A stretch of 64,000 nucleotides of DNA from Bacillus sp. FJAT-29814 (GTDB lineage: Bacteria; Bacillota; Bacilli; Bacillales; Cytobacillaceae). Position 1 is the stretch's first letter, and each line of letters begins with the position of its first letter. The translations under genes were made by a program, and so were the position numbers. The stretch is from contig NZ_LMTJ01000008.1 in the NCBI RefSeq assembly GCF_001510715.1, forward strand, positions 379,794-443,793. Direction: 5' to 3'. The notes beneath the pieces were generated by a model. It had not been told where the DNA came from and made no database searches. It saw only the letters and a program-made list of their open reading frames with translations. This document shows positions 33,630-41,864 of this stretch, piece after piece.

Positions 33630-34967
33630 GTGCAAAGAATTTTAATTGCCAATCGGGGAGAAATCGCATTAAGGATTATTGGAACCTGTCATGATATGGG
33701 GATTGAAACCATTGCGGTCTATTCCGAAGCCGACCGTGATATGCCATTTGTAAAGGCTGCCACCAAGGCGGTATGTATCGGGGAACCGCCCGTAAATAAA
33801 TCCTATTTGCAGGTTGAAAAAATAATTGCCTCAGCCAAAGAAGAAAATGTAGATGCTGTTCATCCAGGTTACGGCTTCCTATCGGAAAATTCCGATTTTG
33901 CTAGACGAATAATCGAGGCAGGAATCCTTTTTATTGGACCAGATCCTGAAACAATCGAATTAATGGGTGATAAAATTGTTTCGCGCCAAACGATGGAAAA
34001 GGCTGGTGTTCCGGTTGTTCCGGGAAGCGGTCACGGCTTGAAAACGATAGAAGAGGCATGCTCACTTGCAGGGGAAATAGGGTATCCCGTGATGTTGAAG
34101 GCAAGCGGCGGTGGTGGCGGTATCGGTATGGTGCTTTGTGAAGATGAGCAAGCGCTCGTTAAGTCCTATGCCTCGACAAAATCCCGTGCAAAAACGTATT
34201 TCGGTTCAGATGAAGTGTTTATTGAAAAATATATAGCTTCAGCCAGGCATGTGGAGGTTCAGGTGTTCGGGGATTCTTTTGGTAATATCGTCCACTTGTT
34301 TGAACGGGATTGTTCCATTCAGCGCCGGCATCAAAAGGTAGTTGAGGAATCTCCTTCACCGTTTCTATCCGATTCTGTTCGGCAAAAAATGTTCCAAACG
34401 GCCGTCAAGGCGGCTAAAGCCGTAAATTATAAAAATGCGGGTACAATTGAATTTATCGTGGACGAGAACGAGAATTTTTACTTCCTAGAAATGAACACGC
34501 GGCTTCAGGTGGAGCATCCGGTTACCGAAGCGATCAGCGGTCTTGATTTGGTTAAATGGCAAATTCTTGTTGCCCAAGGAAAACCTTTGCCATTATTGCA
34601 GCCGGAAATTCATTCTTCAGGCCACGCAATTGAATTTCGCCTATATGCGGAGGATCCGGTCCGGTTCTTGCCTTCCCCGGGGAAAATCACCGCACTGAAA
34701 TGGGGAGAAGAAGCAGGGGTAAGGATTGATTCCGGCTATGAGGAGGGCGGAACTGTCACACCATTTTATGACCCTATGATTGCCAAATGCATTGTTCATG
34801 GGGTTACCCGCGAAGAATCGCTGGCCAAGGCTGAAGCCTTCTTTAAGAAAACCCATATTGAAGGAATTAAAACGAACGCACCGTTGTTCTTAACGATTCT
34901 CGCAAATGACGACTTTAAAAATGGAAATTATACAACCAACTTTCTAACTAAAAAATTAGTAAATTAA
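33630..34967 (+). CDS. Biotin carboxylase subunit of an acyl-CoA carboxylase
   Basis: A 445-residue biotin carboxylase that uses ATP and bicarbonate to carboxylate the biotin on the carrier encoded next. Visible: N-terminal LIANRGEIALRII, HPGYGFLSEN, the ATP-grasp glycine loop ASGGGGGIGMV, the HQKVVEESPS region, and EMNTRLQVEHPVTEA. GTG start with AAAGGGGGT about 7 nt upstream. It is a separate set from the housekeeping accC expected elsewhere, because it is grouped with a short carrier and a carboxyltransferase of the propionyl/methylcrotonyl type. Confidence 0.9.
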   Translation: MQRILIANRGEIALRIIGTCHDMGIETIAVYSEADRDMPFVKAATKAVCIGEPPVNKSYLQVEKIIASAKEENVDAVHPGYGFLSENSDFARRIIEAGILFIGPDPETIELMGDKIVSRQTMEKAGVPVVPGSGHGLKTIEEACSLAGEIGYPVMLKASGGGGGIGMVLCEDEQALVKSYASTKSRAKTYFGSDEVFIEKYIASARHVEVQVFGDSFGNIVHLFERDCSIQRRHQKVVEESPSPFLSDSVRQKMFQTAVKAAKAVNYKNAGTIEFIVDENENFYFLEMNTRLQVEHPVTEAISGLDLVKWQILVAQGKPLPLLQPEIHSSGHAIEFRLYAEDPVRFLPSPGKITALKWGEEAGVRIDSGYEEGGTVTPFYDPMIAKCIVHGVTREESLAKAEAFFKKTHIEGIKTNAPLFLTILANDDFKNGNYTTNFLTKKLVN

Positions 34968-34979
34968 GGAGTGTTTATA

Positions 34980-35192
34980 ATGAAAGAGATTACAGCATCG
35001 ATGGCAGGAACTGTATTAAACGTTTTCGTAGCGGCAGGAGATCAAATCCACTCAGGGCAGGAAGTATTGATGCTCGAATCGATGAAAATGGAAATTCCAA
35101 TCGAAAGTGGCATTGAGGGAGTTGTAAAGGAAGTAAAAGCAAACATTGGTGATTTCGTCAATGAGGGCGATGTCCTGATTGTGCTAGTTTAA
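34980..35192 (+). CDS. Biotin carboxyl carrier subunit
   Basis: A 70-residue single-domain biotinyl protein. The biotin site is the lysine in ESMKMEI at about residue 36. A second half with GVVKEVKANIGDFVNEGDVL completes the beta-barrel. It is short, as in the YngHB/BLAP class, and lacks the long N-terminus of AccB. AAGGAGTG lies about 6 nt before the ATG. It sits 12 bp after the carboxylase and 11 bp before the transferase, in one operon. Confidence 0.92.
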   Translation: MKEITASMAGTVLNVFVAAGDQIHSGQEVLMLESMKMEIPIESGIEGVVKEVKANIGDFVNEGDVLIVLV

Positions 35193-35203
35193 GGGGGACC
35201 AAC

Positions 35204-36745
35204 ATGGCTACAACAAATACTTTGAATGATCAATTAAATGAATATAGGAAACAAATTGAGTCGGGCGGGCACCCAAAATACCATGAAAAGGCGAAAGAGC
35301 AAAAAAAGCTTTTTGTCCGGGACCGTCTATCGTTACTGTTTGATGATGGCAAATATGAGGAAGACGGTAAGTTTGCCAATTTTTCAGCCAGGGATTTACC
35401 TGCAGATGGCGTCGTTACAACGATTGGAAAAATAAACGGCCAAACCGTTTGTGTCATGGCCAATGATTCTACCATAAAGGCAGGCTCTTGGGGCGCCAGG
35501 ACAGTGGAAAAAATCATCCGCATTCAAGAAACGGCTGAAAAACTGAAGGTACCGTTATTGTATCTTGTTGATTCGGCGGGGGCTAGAATCACCGACCAAT
35601 TGGAGATGTTCCCGAACCGCCGGGGGGCAGGTAGGATTTTTTATAATCAAGTGAAGCTTTCCGGTATGATTCCCCAGGTCTGCATTTTATTCGGCCCTTC
35701 GGCAGCGGGTGGCGCCTATATACCTGCCTTTTGCGATATCGTCATCATGGTCGATAAGAATGCTTCCATGTATTTGGGTTCGCCGCGGATGGCCGAAAAA
35801 GTAATCGGAGAAAAGGTGAGCTTGGAGGAAATGGGCGGAGCACGGATGCATTGTACGGTCAGCGGCTGCGGCGATGTTTTGGCCTTTAGCGAGGAAGAGG
35901 CGATTGCATCGGCCAAAAAATATATCAGTTATTTCCCGGCAAGCTTTAAAGAGCAGTCAAAGCTAATAGAAGGGATTCCGGCAAAAGAGGGCCGGGACCT
36001 TGAGGCAATTATCCCGGAAAACCAAAATGCGCCATTCGATATGTATGAGTGCATTGATAGATTGGCAGACGATGCTAGTTTTTATGAAATAAAAAAATTA
36101 TTTGCTCCTGAGTTGATTACCGGTTTAGCCAGAATCGATGGAAGAGCAGTTGGCATCATCGCCAATCAGCCGAAGGTAAAAGGTGGGGTATTGTTTGTCG
36201 ATTCAGCTGATAAGGCGGCGAAATTCATCCAGCTTTGCGATGCATTCCATATCCCGTTATTATTCCTTGCTGATGTTCCGGGTTTTATGATTGGCACGAA
36301 AGTGGAACGGGCGGGAATTATTCGCCATGGGGCAAAATTAATAGCGGCGATGAGTTCGGCAACAGTGCCGAAAATCTCAGTTATTGTCCGCAAGGCATAT
36401 GGCGCCGGGCTGTACGCAATGGCGGGCCCTGCGTTTGAACCGGATTGCTGTATTGCCCTGCCAACGGCACAAATTGCAGTTATGGGTCCTGAAGCAGCTG
36501 TTAATGCGGTTTACTCCAACAAGATTAACGAAATATCCGACCCAAAAGAGCGCATTAGGTTTGTCCAGGAAAAGCAGAAGGAATATAAGGAGAGCATCGA
36601 CATCTATAAACTGGCTTCAGAAATGATAATCGATGAAATTGTCGCTCCGTCTGAATTACGTCAAGTTTTAATTGAACGCTTCGCTTATTATGAAACAAAA
36701 GAATTGCAATTCAGCGTACGAAAGCATCCGGTATATCCTGTCTGA
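35204..36745 (+). CDS. Acyl-CoA carboxylase carboxyltransferase (beta) subunit
   Basis: A 513-residue fused carboxyltransferase of the crotonase superfamily, with N and C halves. It moves CO2 from biotin to an acyl-CoA. Hallmarks are DSAGARITDQ near 127, the oxyanion segment FGPSAAGGAYIPAF near 165, and in the second half FVDSADKAAKFIQLCDAF followed by DVPGFMIGTKVE and RKAYGAGLYAMAG. The acyl substrate could be propionyl-, methylcrotonyl- or geranyl-type; I cannot choose from sequence alone. It forms an operon with the two preceding genes and ends in a terminator. Confidence 0.88.
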   Translation: MATTNTLNDQLNEYRKQIESGGHPKYHEKAKEQKKLFVRDRLSLLFDDGKYEEDGKFANFSARDLPADGVVTTIGKINGQTVCVMANDSTIKAGSWGARTVEKIIRIQETAEKLKVPLLYLVDSAGARITDQLEMFPNRRGAGRIFYNQVKLSGMIPQVCILFGPSAAGGAYIPAFCDIVIMVDKNASMYLGSPRMAEKVIGEKVSLEEMGGARMHCTVSGCGDVLAFSEEEAIASAKKYISYFPASFKEQSKLIEGIPAKEGRDLEAIIPENQNAPFDMYECIDRLADDASFYEIKKLFAPELITGLARIDGRAVGIIANQPKVKGGVLFVDSADKAAKFIQLCDAFHIPLLFLADVPGFMIGTKVERAGIIRHGAKLIAAMSSATVPKISVIVRKAYGAGLYAMAGPAFEPDCCIALPTAQIAVMGPEAAVNAVYSNKINEISDPKERIRFVQEKQKEYKESIDIYKLASEMIIDEIVAPSELRQVLIERFAYYETKELQFSVRKHPVYPV

Positions 36746-36757
36746 ATTTTGGTGAAA

Positions 36758-36787
36758 CCCTTGTCGTTTTTTAGCGATAAGGGATTT
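36758..36787 (+). terminator. Terminator after the carboxylase operon
   Basis: Stem CCCTTGTCG/CGATAAGGG with one G-U pair and an 8-nt T-rich loop, then ATTTTTTT. Confidence 0.8.
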
Positions 36788-36864
36788 TTTTCGATTTACC
36801 TGCTTACGAGCAGTCCCATTTTTGATAAAATTACGGGTAAAGACGACAAAAAGAAGGGATCACG

Positions 36865-37770
36865 ATGAAGGTCGGCATTATTGGGGCGGGATCGATCGGG
36901 TTGTTGTTTGCGGCTAGTCTGGCCAAGAGCTTTGAAGTAACGCTTTACACCAGAACAACGGAGCAGGCAAACAAAATAAATCAAAACGGAATATTGGTAC
37001 TTAAAGATTCTGAACAAACGGGCACAGCCTTTGTTCATGCTGTCCCATTTACCAAGTGGATCGGTGCTGAAGAGATAACCATTATTACTGTAAAACAATA
37101 TCAGCTGCCTGCCATTATTAAAATGATTAACAATTTACCGCCACCGGAGAGTCTATTATTTTTACAAAATGGCATGGGGCATTTGAAGTTACTCCAATCC
37201 TTAAAGACAAAAAATGTATTTGTCGGAACAGTCGAGCATGGCGCTTTAAGAGAAAATTTATATACAGTCAGGCATAATGGTGTGGGCAATACGAATGTTG
37301 CGGTGTTTCATGGGGATTCCGCCCTATTGAATAAGTTCATTGCATCATCACCAAAAGATTTTCCAGTACTGCTGCAGGATCAGTATTACCAAATGCTCGT
37401 GAAAAAACTGATCGTCAATGCAGTCATCAATCCTTTAACCGCCATACTAGGCGTAAAAAATGGTTCCCTGGTTGAAAACAGCTTTTATTTCCAGGCAGTG
37501 AACACTCTGTTTGCAGAAATCTCCTCCATCCTCAACCTTGACCCTATGGAGGGGTATCTGGAGCAAGTGATTGAAGTTTGCCAGCAGACGGCTGAAAATC
37601 GTTCTTCGATGTTGAAAGACATTGAAGCTGGGAGATTGACGGAAGTGGATGCGATTTTGGGATATTTGCTCGATAAAGCAAAGGAACAGCAAAAGGTGGC
37701 GCCATTGCTTACCTGCCTATATTGCCTTATAAAGGGGAAGGAACTGGATGAGAGGGGAAAAGAGTCTTGA
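36865..37770 (+). CDS. panE: 2-dehydropantoate 2-reductase (YlbQ/PanE)
   Basis: A 301-residue ketopantoate reductase for the NADPH-dependent step to pantoate in vitamin B5 and CoA synthesis. The N-terminal Rossmann motif GIIGAGSIGLLFAASL lies at about 4-19. FLQNGMGHL near 100 and the catalytic lysine region LVKKLIVNAVINPLTAI near 180 fit the family. B. subtilis has two related genes, ilvC and ylbQ, for this activity. AAGGGATC precedes the ATG. Its TGA overlaps the TTG start of the next gene. Confidence 0.88.
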   Translation: MKVGIIGAGSIGLLFAASLAKSFEVTLYTRTTEQANKINQNGILVLKDSEQTGTAFVHAVPFTKWIGAEEITIITVKQYQLPAIIKMINNLPPPESLLFLQNGMGHLKLLQSLKTKNVFVGTVEHGALRENLYTVRHNGVGNTNVAVFHGDSALLNKFIASSPKDFPVLLQDQYYQMLVKKLIVNAVINPLTAILGVKNGSLVENSFYFQAVNTLFAEISSILNLDPMEGYLEQVIEVCQQTAENRSSMLKDIEAGRLTEVDAILGYLLDKAKEQQKVAPLLTCLYCLIKGKELDERGKES

Positions 37771-38159
37771 GCACGATCGTTTCAAACATACTGGCGTTTC
37801 TTTTTATCATGCCTTTTGCTGGTTTTCTTGCCGTGTTCATTATAGGCAAATTAGTGACGAAAAACACCCGGAGGTCCGTCCATTATGCCCTTGATTATTC
37901 TACAGTATTTTTTATCTTTTCCGTGCATTTTTTATTAAAAACAATCTGGGGAAATTCGCTTTTTTGGTTAATAATACTAATATTGATTTTGACGGCAATG
38001 GTTTTTGTCATTGTCCATTGGAAAGTAAAGCAGGATATTAATTTGAAAAAGGTGATGAAAGGATTTTGGAGGTTTAATTTTTTGTTATTTTCCCTTGTAT
38101 ATATTGGATTAACAATATATGGTTTGATTCACGGCGCTTTAACATTTACGTTATCGTAA
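37767..38159 (+). CDS. DUF3397 membrane protein
   Basis: A 130-residue protein with four membrane helices: IMPFAGFLAVFIIGKLV, YSTVFFIFSVHFLL, LIILILILTAMVFVIV and a C-terminal FLLFSLVYIGLTIYGLI. It matches the DUF3397 family of Bacillaceae; the function is unknown. The TTG start overlaps the panE stop as TTGA, with AGAGGGG about 10 nt upstream, so it is translationally coupled to panE. Confidence 0.8.
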   Translation: MSTIVSNILAFLFIMPFAGFLAVFIIGKLVTKNTRRSVHYALDYSTVFFIFSVHFLLKTIWGNSLFWLIILILILTAMVFVIVHWKVKQDINLKKVMKGFWRFNFLLFSLVYIGLTIYGLIHGALTFTLS

Positions 38160-38247
38160 AATTCTAAAGCAAAGTTTTTTTAGAATTGAAGGATGAATGG
38201 TATACTTCAAGGGAATGAATTCGGGTAACGAGAAAGGAAGTACATAA

Positions 38248-39882
38248 ATGGAGATGGTAAATCTCTCTTTGCCGGCAACCAATCGTTTCGCATCAAATTA
38301 TTTGCGGCAGTCGGCAGAAGTCATGTCATTTTTTCATTATCATTTTAATGATTCCAATGAAGATAAAGCAAGGCTTGAAGAATTAAAAAATAGAAGTTTT
38401 CCCCGCATGCAGGTTGCTGACCATATTGAGAGCTTTATGGAGCCTTTTCCCGCTTCTGAAGCCATCAAGGCTTCACTGGCTAAACTAAGACAGCCGGATA
38501 GCGTTGTCGTCATTGGCGGGCAGCAGGCCGGTATCCTAACCGGACCACTTTATTCCATCCATAAAGTCATTTCAATCATTAAATTGGCTGGGCAAAAGGA
38601 GAAACAGCTTGGAGTCCCTGTAGTCCCTGTTTTTTGGATTGCCGGGGAAGATCATGATTTTCATGAAGTAAATCATGTATTTGTCCCTGTGGATGGAAAG
38701 ATGGATAAATGGGCTTATCCTAAGAAGGTTGTTCAAAAGAAAATGGTATCGGATATCCGGCTTGATACTGTGGCTTGCATTACTTGGGTCGAGAATCTGC
38801 TTGAGAATTTCGGGGAAACTGAGCATACTAATGATCTGTTGGAATTTGCCAGAAAGCAGGTCAATAAGTCGACTACTTTTGTTGATTTCTTTGCTCATAT
38901 TATTATGGAACTGTTTAAAGACCATGGATTATTAGTAGTGGATTCAGGGAATCAGCGGTTTCGGCTTCTGCAGAAGGAATTTTTTGCAGCTCAAATTGTT
39001 AATCATGAGGCAATAACGTTTTCGCTTCATGAGCAACAAAAGGAAATTGAACATAATGGCTTCCCCATTACAATTGAGGGGTCCGAACAAGCGGCAAACT
39101 TGTTTTATTATGACCAAAAGCACAATGAACGAATTCTGCTAGAATTTGACCAAAAAACTGACCAGTTTGTGGGGAAAAGTGGCAGGGTAGCCTTTTTAAA
39201 ACAAGAATTGCTGGAGATTTCCGCCGCTAATCCTGAAAAATTAAGCAATAATGTGGTGACAAGACCACTAATGCAAGAATGGCTTTTCCCAACCCTTGCC
39301 TTTATTGCCGGTCCGGGAGAAATTGCTTATTGGGCCGAATTAAAGCTTGTGTTTGAACATTTTCACATGAAGATGCCGCCGATTGTTCCACGGTTAAATA
39401 TTACCTTCCTAGACAGGTCTGTTGAAACAGACTTAACTGAATTGGGGCTAAATCTTGCGGATGTCTTGCAGAGAGGGACTGAACAGGAAAAAAAGCAATT
39501 TCTCGACAGTATTAGAGATAAAGAGTTTGAAGCATTATTTCATCAGGTAAAGGAGTTGCTCATGGCTCAATACCGGACGATTGAAGCAAAAACAGATGGG
39601 CTCGATAAAGGGCTTGTTCCGCTAGTAAAGAAAAATGAGAAGAATATTTTAAAGGAAATAGACTTCATGCAAACGAAGTTCCAGGAATCCATTAGGCAAA
39701 AGCACGATGTCGTATTAAATAAGTACGCCCGTGTCGACCTTTCCCTCAGACCAGTGGGTTCCCCACAGGAACGTGTGTGGAATGTATTTTATTATTTAAA
39801 TCAATGTGGATTAAATTTCATCAATGACATCATGACATTAAATTTTGAATTTGATGGCCGTCACAAGGTAATCAAACTTTAG
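38248..39882 (+). CDS. bshC: Bacillithiol biosynthesis cysteine-adding enzyme BshC
   Basis: A 544-residue protein for the last step of bacillithiol synthesis, which joins cysteine to glucosaminyl-malate. The nucleotide-binding core has GGQQAGILTGPLYSIHKV near 90-108 and PVFWIAGEDHDFHEVNHV near 127-144. A long coiled coil follows at about 430-500. YllA in B. subtilis. AAAGGAAG lies about 8 nt before the ATG. It lies just before the mra cluster, as in B. subtilis, and is closed by a terminator. Confidence 0.93.
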   Translation: MEMVNLSLPATNRFASNYLRQSAEVMSFFHYHFNDSNEDKARLEELKNRSFPRMQVADHIESFMEPFPASEAIKASLAKLRQPDSVVVIGGQQAGILTGPLYSIHKVISIIKLAGQKEKQLGVPVVPVFWIAGEDHDFHEVNHVFVPVDGKMDKWAYPKKVVQKKMVSDIRLDTVACITWVENLLENFGETEHTNDLLEFARKQVNKSTTFVDFFAHIIMELFKDHGLLVVDSGNQRFRLLQKEFFAAQIVNHEAITFSLHEQQKEIEHNGFPITIEGSEQAANLFYYDQKHNERILLEFDQKTDQFVGKSGRVAFLKQELLEISAANPEKLSNNVVTRPLMQEWLFPTLAFIAGPGEIAYWAELKLVFEHFHMKMPPIVPRLNITFLDRSVETDLTELGLNLADVLQRGTEQEKKQFLDSIRDKEFEALFHQVKELLMAQYRTIEAKTDGLDKGLVPLVKKNEKNILKEIDFMQTKFQESIRQKHDVVLNKYARVDLSLRPVGSPQERVWNVFYYLNQCGLNFINDIMTLNFEFDGRHKVIKL

Positions 39883-39885
39883 GAG

Positions 39886-39922
39886 AACTTCACTCATGCA
39901 GTGAAGTTTTTCTTTTTTTTTT
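39886..39922 (+). terminator. Terminator after bshC
   Basis: A 9-bp perfect stem AACTTCACT/AGTGAAGTT with a 5-nt loop followed by a long T-rich run. Confidence 0.88.
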
Positions 39923-39983
39923 TGCAAAAATTTAATAAGAAAAAAGGATTTTAAAGATTTAAAGACGAATAGTTAAAAAATAG

Positions 39984-40007
39984 GTGGTGGAAAGTGGGGG
40001 ATTGTGG
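39984..40007 (+). promoter_or_regulatory. MraZ operator: three GTGG boxes at exact 10-bp period
   Basis: GTGG occurs at 39984, 39994 and 40004, seen as TGGTG-gaaag-TGGGG-gattg-TGGTA. In E. coli MraZ binds three TGGG-type direct repeats with the same 10-bp period ahead of its own gene. A second AAAGTGGGGG at 40022-40031 and a TGGGT at 40035 follow up to the start codon. Autoregulation of the mra cluster is inferred. Confidence 0.7.
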
Positions 40008-40039
40008 TACATTTTTAATAGAAAGTGGGGGTAGTGGGT

Positions 40040-40471
40040 ATGTTCATGGGTGAATACCATCATAGCATTGATAGTAAAGGCCGAATCATTGTGCCCTCCA
40101 AATTCCGTGATGATCTTGGCGAGATGTTTATCATCACTAGGGGTTTGGATCAATGTTTATTTGGTTACCCGTTATCAGAATGGCAGCTGATTGAAGAAAA
40201 ATTAAAAGGCTTGCCGCTGACCAAAAAAGATGCCCGCGCCTTTACAAGATTCTTCTTTTCCGGAGCAACTGAGAGCGAGCTTGATAAACAAGGAAGAATT
40301 AATATCCCTGCACCACTTTTGCAATATGCAAAGCTGGAAAAAGAATGCGTAATCTTGGGTGTTTCCAATCGAATTGAAATTTGGAGCAAACAGATTTGGG
40401 AAGACTATTTCTTACAGTCTGAAGATTCTTTTGCAGAAATTGCGGAAAATATGATTGGCTTTGATATATAA
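40040..40471 (+). CDS. mraZ: Transcriptional regulator MraZ
   Basis: A 143-residue protein with two SpoVT/AbrB-like halves: MGEYHHSIDSKGRIIVPSKFRD and, near residue 80, SELDKQGRINIPAPLLQYA. MraZ binds DNA repeats upstream of its own gene and controls the division and cell wall cluster. The ATG at 40040 has GGGGG about 8 nt upstream; the GTG at 40025 is upstream of that site. The operator described at 39984-40007 supports autoregulation here. Confidence 0.94.
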   Translation: MFMGEYHHSIDSKGRIIVPSKFRDDLGEMFIITRGLDQCLFGYPLSEWQLIEEKLKGLPLTKKDARAFTRFFFSGATESELDKQGRINIPAPLLQYAKLEKECVILGVSNRIEIWSKQIWEDYFLQSEDSFAEIAENMIGFDI

Positions 40472-40539
40472 TGGACAAGTTATATTAATATATTTTTTGC
40501 AATAATTATTTTTCGATCGATTGGAAAAGGTGGTACGAC

Positions 40540-41472
40540 ATGTTTGAACATACAACTGTGTTATTACAGGAAGCTGTTGACGGATTGAACATTAAGCAGG
40601 ATGGGGTTTACGTCGATTGTACATTGGGAGGGGCCGGACATAGTTCGGTGATTCTTTCAAAGCTTGGACAAACTGGAAAATTATATGCATTTGACCAGGA
40701 CGAAATAGCCATCACCAACGCCCGGGAGAAATTGGCCCAATATGGGGACCGTTTAACCATTATTAAAAGCAATTTTCTATATTTGAAGGAAGAACTTGGA
40801 AACCTCGGAGTTGAAAGGGTGGATGGCGTCTTGTATGACCTCGGCGTATCCTCACCGCAGCTGGATACTCCCGAAAGAGGCTTTAGCTACCATCATGATG
40901 CACCATTGGACATGAGGATGGATCAGGATGCCGAGATTTCAGCATACGATGTGATTAATCATTGGTCATATGAAGACTTGGTCCGTATCTTTTTTCACTA
41001 TGGCGAGGAGAAATTTTCGAAACAAATTGCCAGGAAAATTGAGGCGGCCCGAATGAAACAGCCAATAGAAACTACGGCGGAATTGGTTGAATTAATTAAG
41101 GAGGCCATTCCGGCACCTGCAAGGCGAAAAGGCGGACATCCAGCCAAAAGAATTTTTCAGGCGATCCGCATTGCGGTTAATGATGAATTGTCCGTATTTG
41201 AAAAATCACTTCATCAGGCAATTGACCTGTTAAATCCGGGCGGAAGAATCAGCTGCATTACTTTTCATTCGCTAGAGGATCGTATTTGTAAGGCAACCTT
41301 CAAAAAAGCGGGAGAAACACCAAATCTGCCGCGCGCGTTGCCAGTGATCCCAGATGAGTACAAGCCGGTAATCAAAATTATTACCCGGAAACCTATTCTT
41401 CCTTCCGAAGGAGAGGTAGAACAAAATAATCGTGCACGTTCTGCAAAGCTAAGGATTGCAGAAAAATTATAG
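40540..41472 (+). CDS. rsmH: 16S rRNA (cytosine-N4)-methyltransferase RsmH
   Basis: A 310-residue SAM-dependent methyltransferase acting on C1402 (E. coli numbering) of 16S rRNA, in the P site of the ribosome. Visible: HTTVLLQEAVDGL, the SAM loop VDCTLGGAGHSS, GVLYDLGVSSPQLD, PLDMRMD, and the C-terminal ITFHSLEDRI. AAAGGTGG lies 7 nt before the ATG. Second gene of the mra cluster. Confidence 0.95.
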   Translation: MFEHTTVLLQEAVDGLNIKQDGVYVDCTLGGAGHSSVILSKLGQTGKLYAFDQDEIAITNAREKLAQYGDRLTIIKSNFLYLKEELGNLGVERVDGVLYDLGVSSPQLDTPERGFSYHHDAPLDMRMDQDAEISAYDVINHWSYEDLVRIFFHYGEEKFSKQIARKIEAARMKQPIETTAELVELIKEAIPAPARRKGGHPAKRIFQAIRIAVNDELSVFEKSLHQAIDLLNPGGRISCITFHSLEDRICKATFKKAGETPNLPRALPVIPDEYKPVIKIITRKPILPSEGEVEQNNRARSAKLRIAEKL

Positions 41473-41504
41473 AACAAATATAAAAATTATTCGGAGGGGA
41501 AAGA

Positions 41505-41864
41505 ATGAGTAATCTTGCCAGGAGTTTGGGTCAGCAGCAGCGGGTTGAACAAACAGTCCATCAGGGGAGAGAAGTAAAGATTAAGAAATCCTGGCTGACT
41601 CCAGGAGAAAAAATAATAGGTGTTGCTTTCGCTGGAATTATTTGTTTTGGTGCTGTGCACCTCATCTCAAATCAAGCCAAAATCTATGAAGTTAACCAGG
41701 AAATTCAAGCCATTGAAGCGCAGGTTAAGGAACAGAAAAAGGTTAATAGCGATTTGAAAGTTCAGGTCAGTGAACTAAGCACGTATGAGCGAATATATGA
41801 AAAAGCAAAACAGATGGGTCTTGTTTTAAACGAAAATAACGTCAAGGTTGTGCAGGAGAAATGA
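41505..41864 (+). CDS. ftsL: Cell division protein FtsL
   Basis: A 119-residue bitopic protein: basic cytoplasmic N-terminus (1-35), one membrane helix (IIGVAFAGIICFGAVHLI, about 38-55) and an outer coiled coil (about 60-110) with a heptad pattern. FtsL links DivIC, DivIB and PbpB in the divisome and is an unstable, limiting protein in B. subtilis. GGAGGGG lies before the ATG. The stop overlaps the pbpB start as ATGA. Confidence 0.92.
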   Translation: MSNLARSLGQQQRVEQTVHQGREVKIKKSWLTPGEKIIGVAFAGIICFGAVHLISNQAKIYEVNQEIQAIEAQVKEQKKVNSDLKVQVSELSTYERIYEKAKQMGLVLNENNVKVVQEK

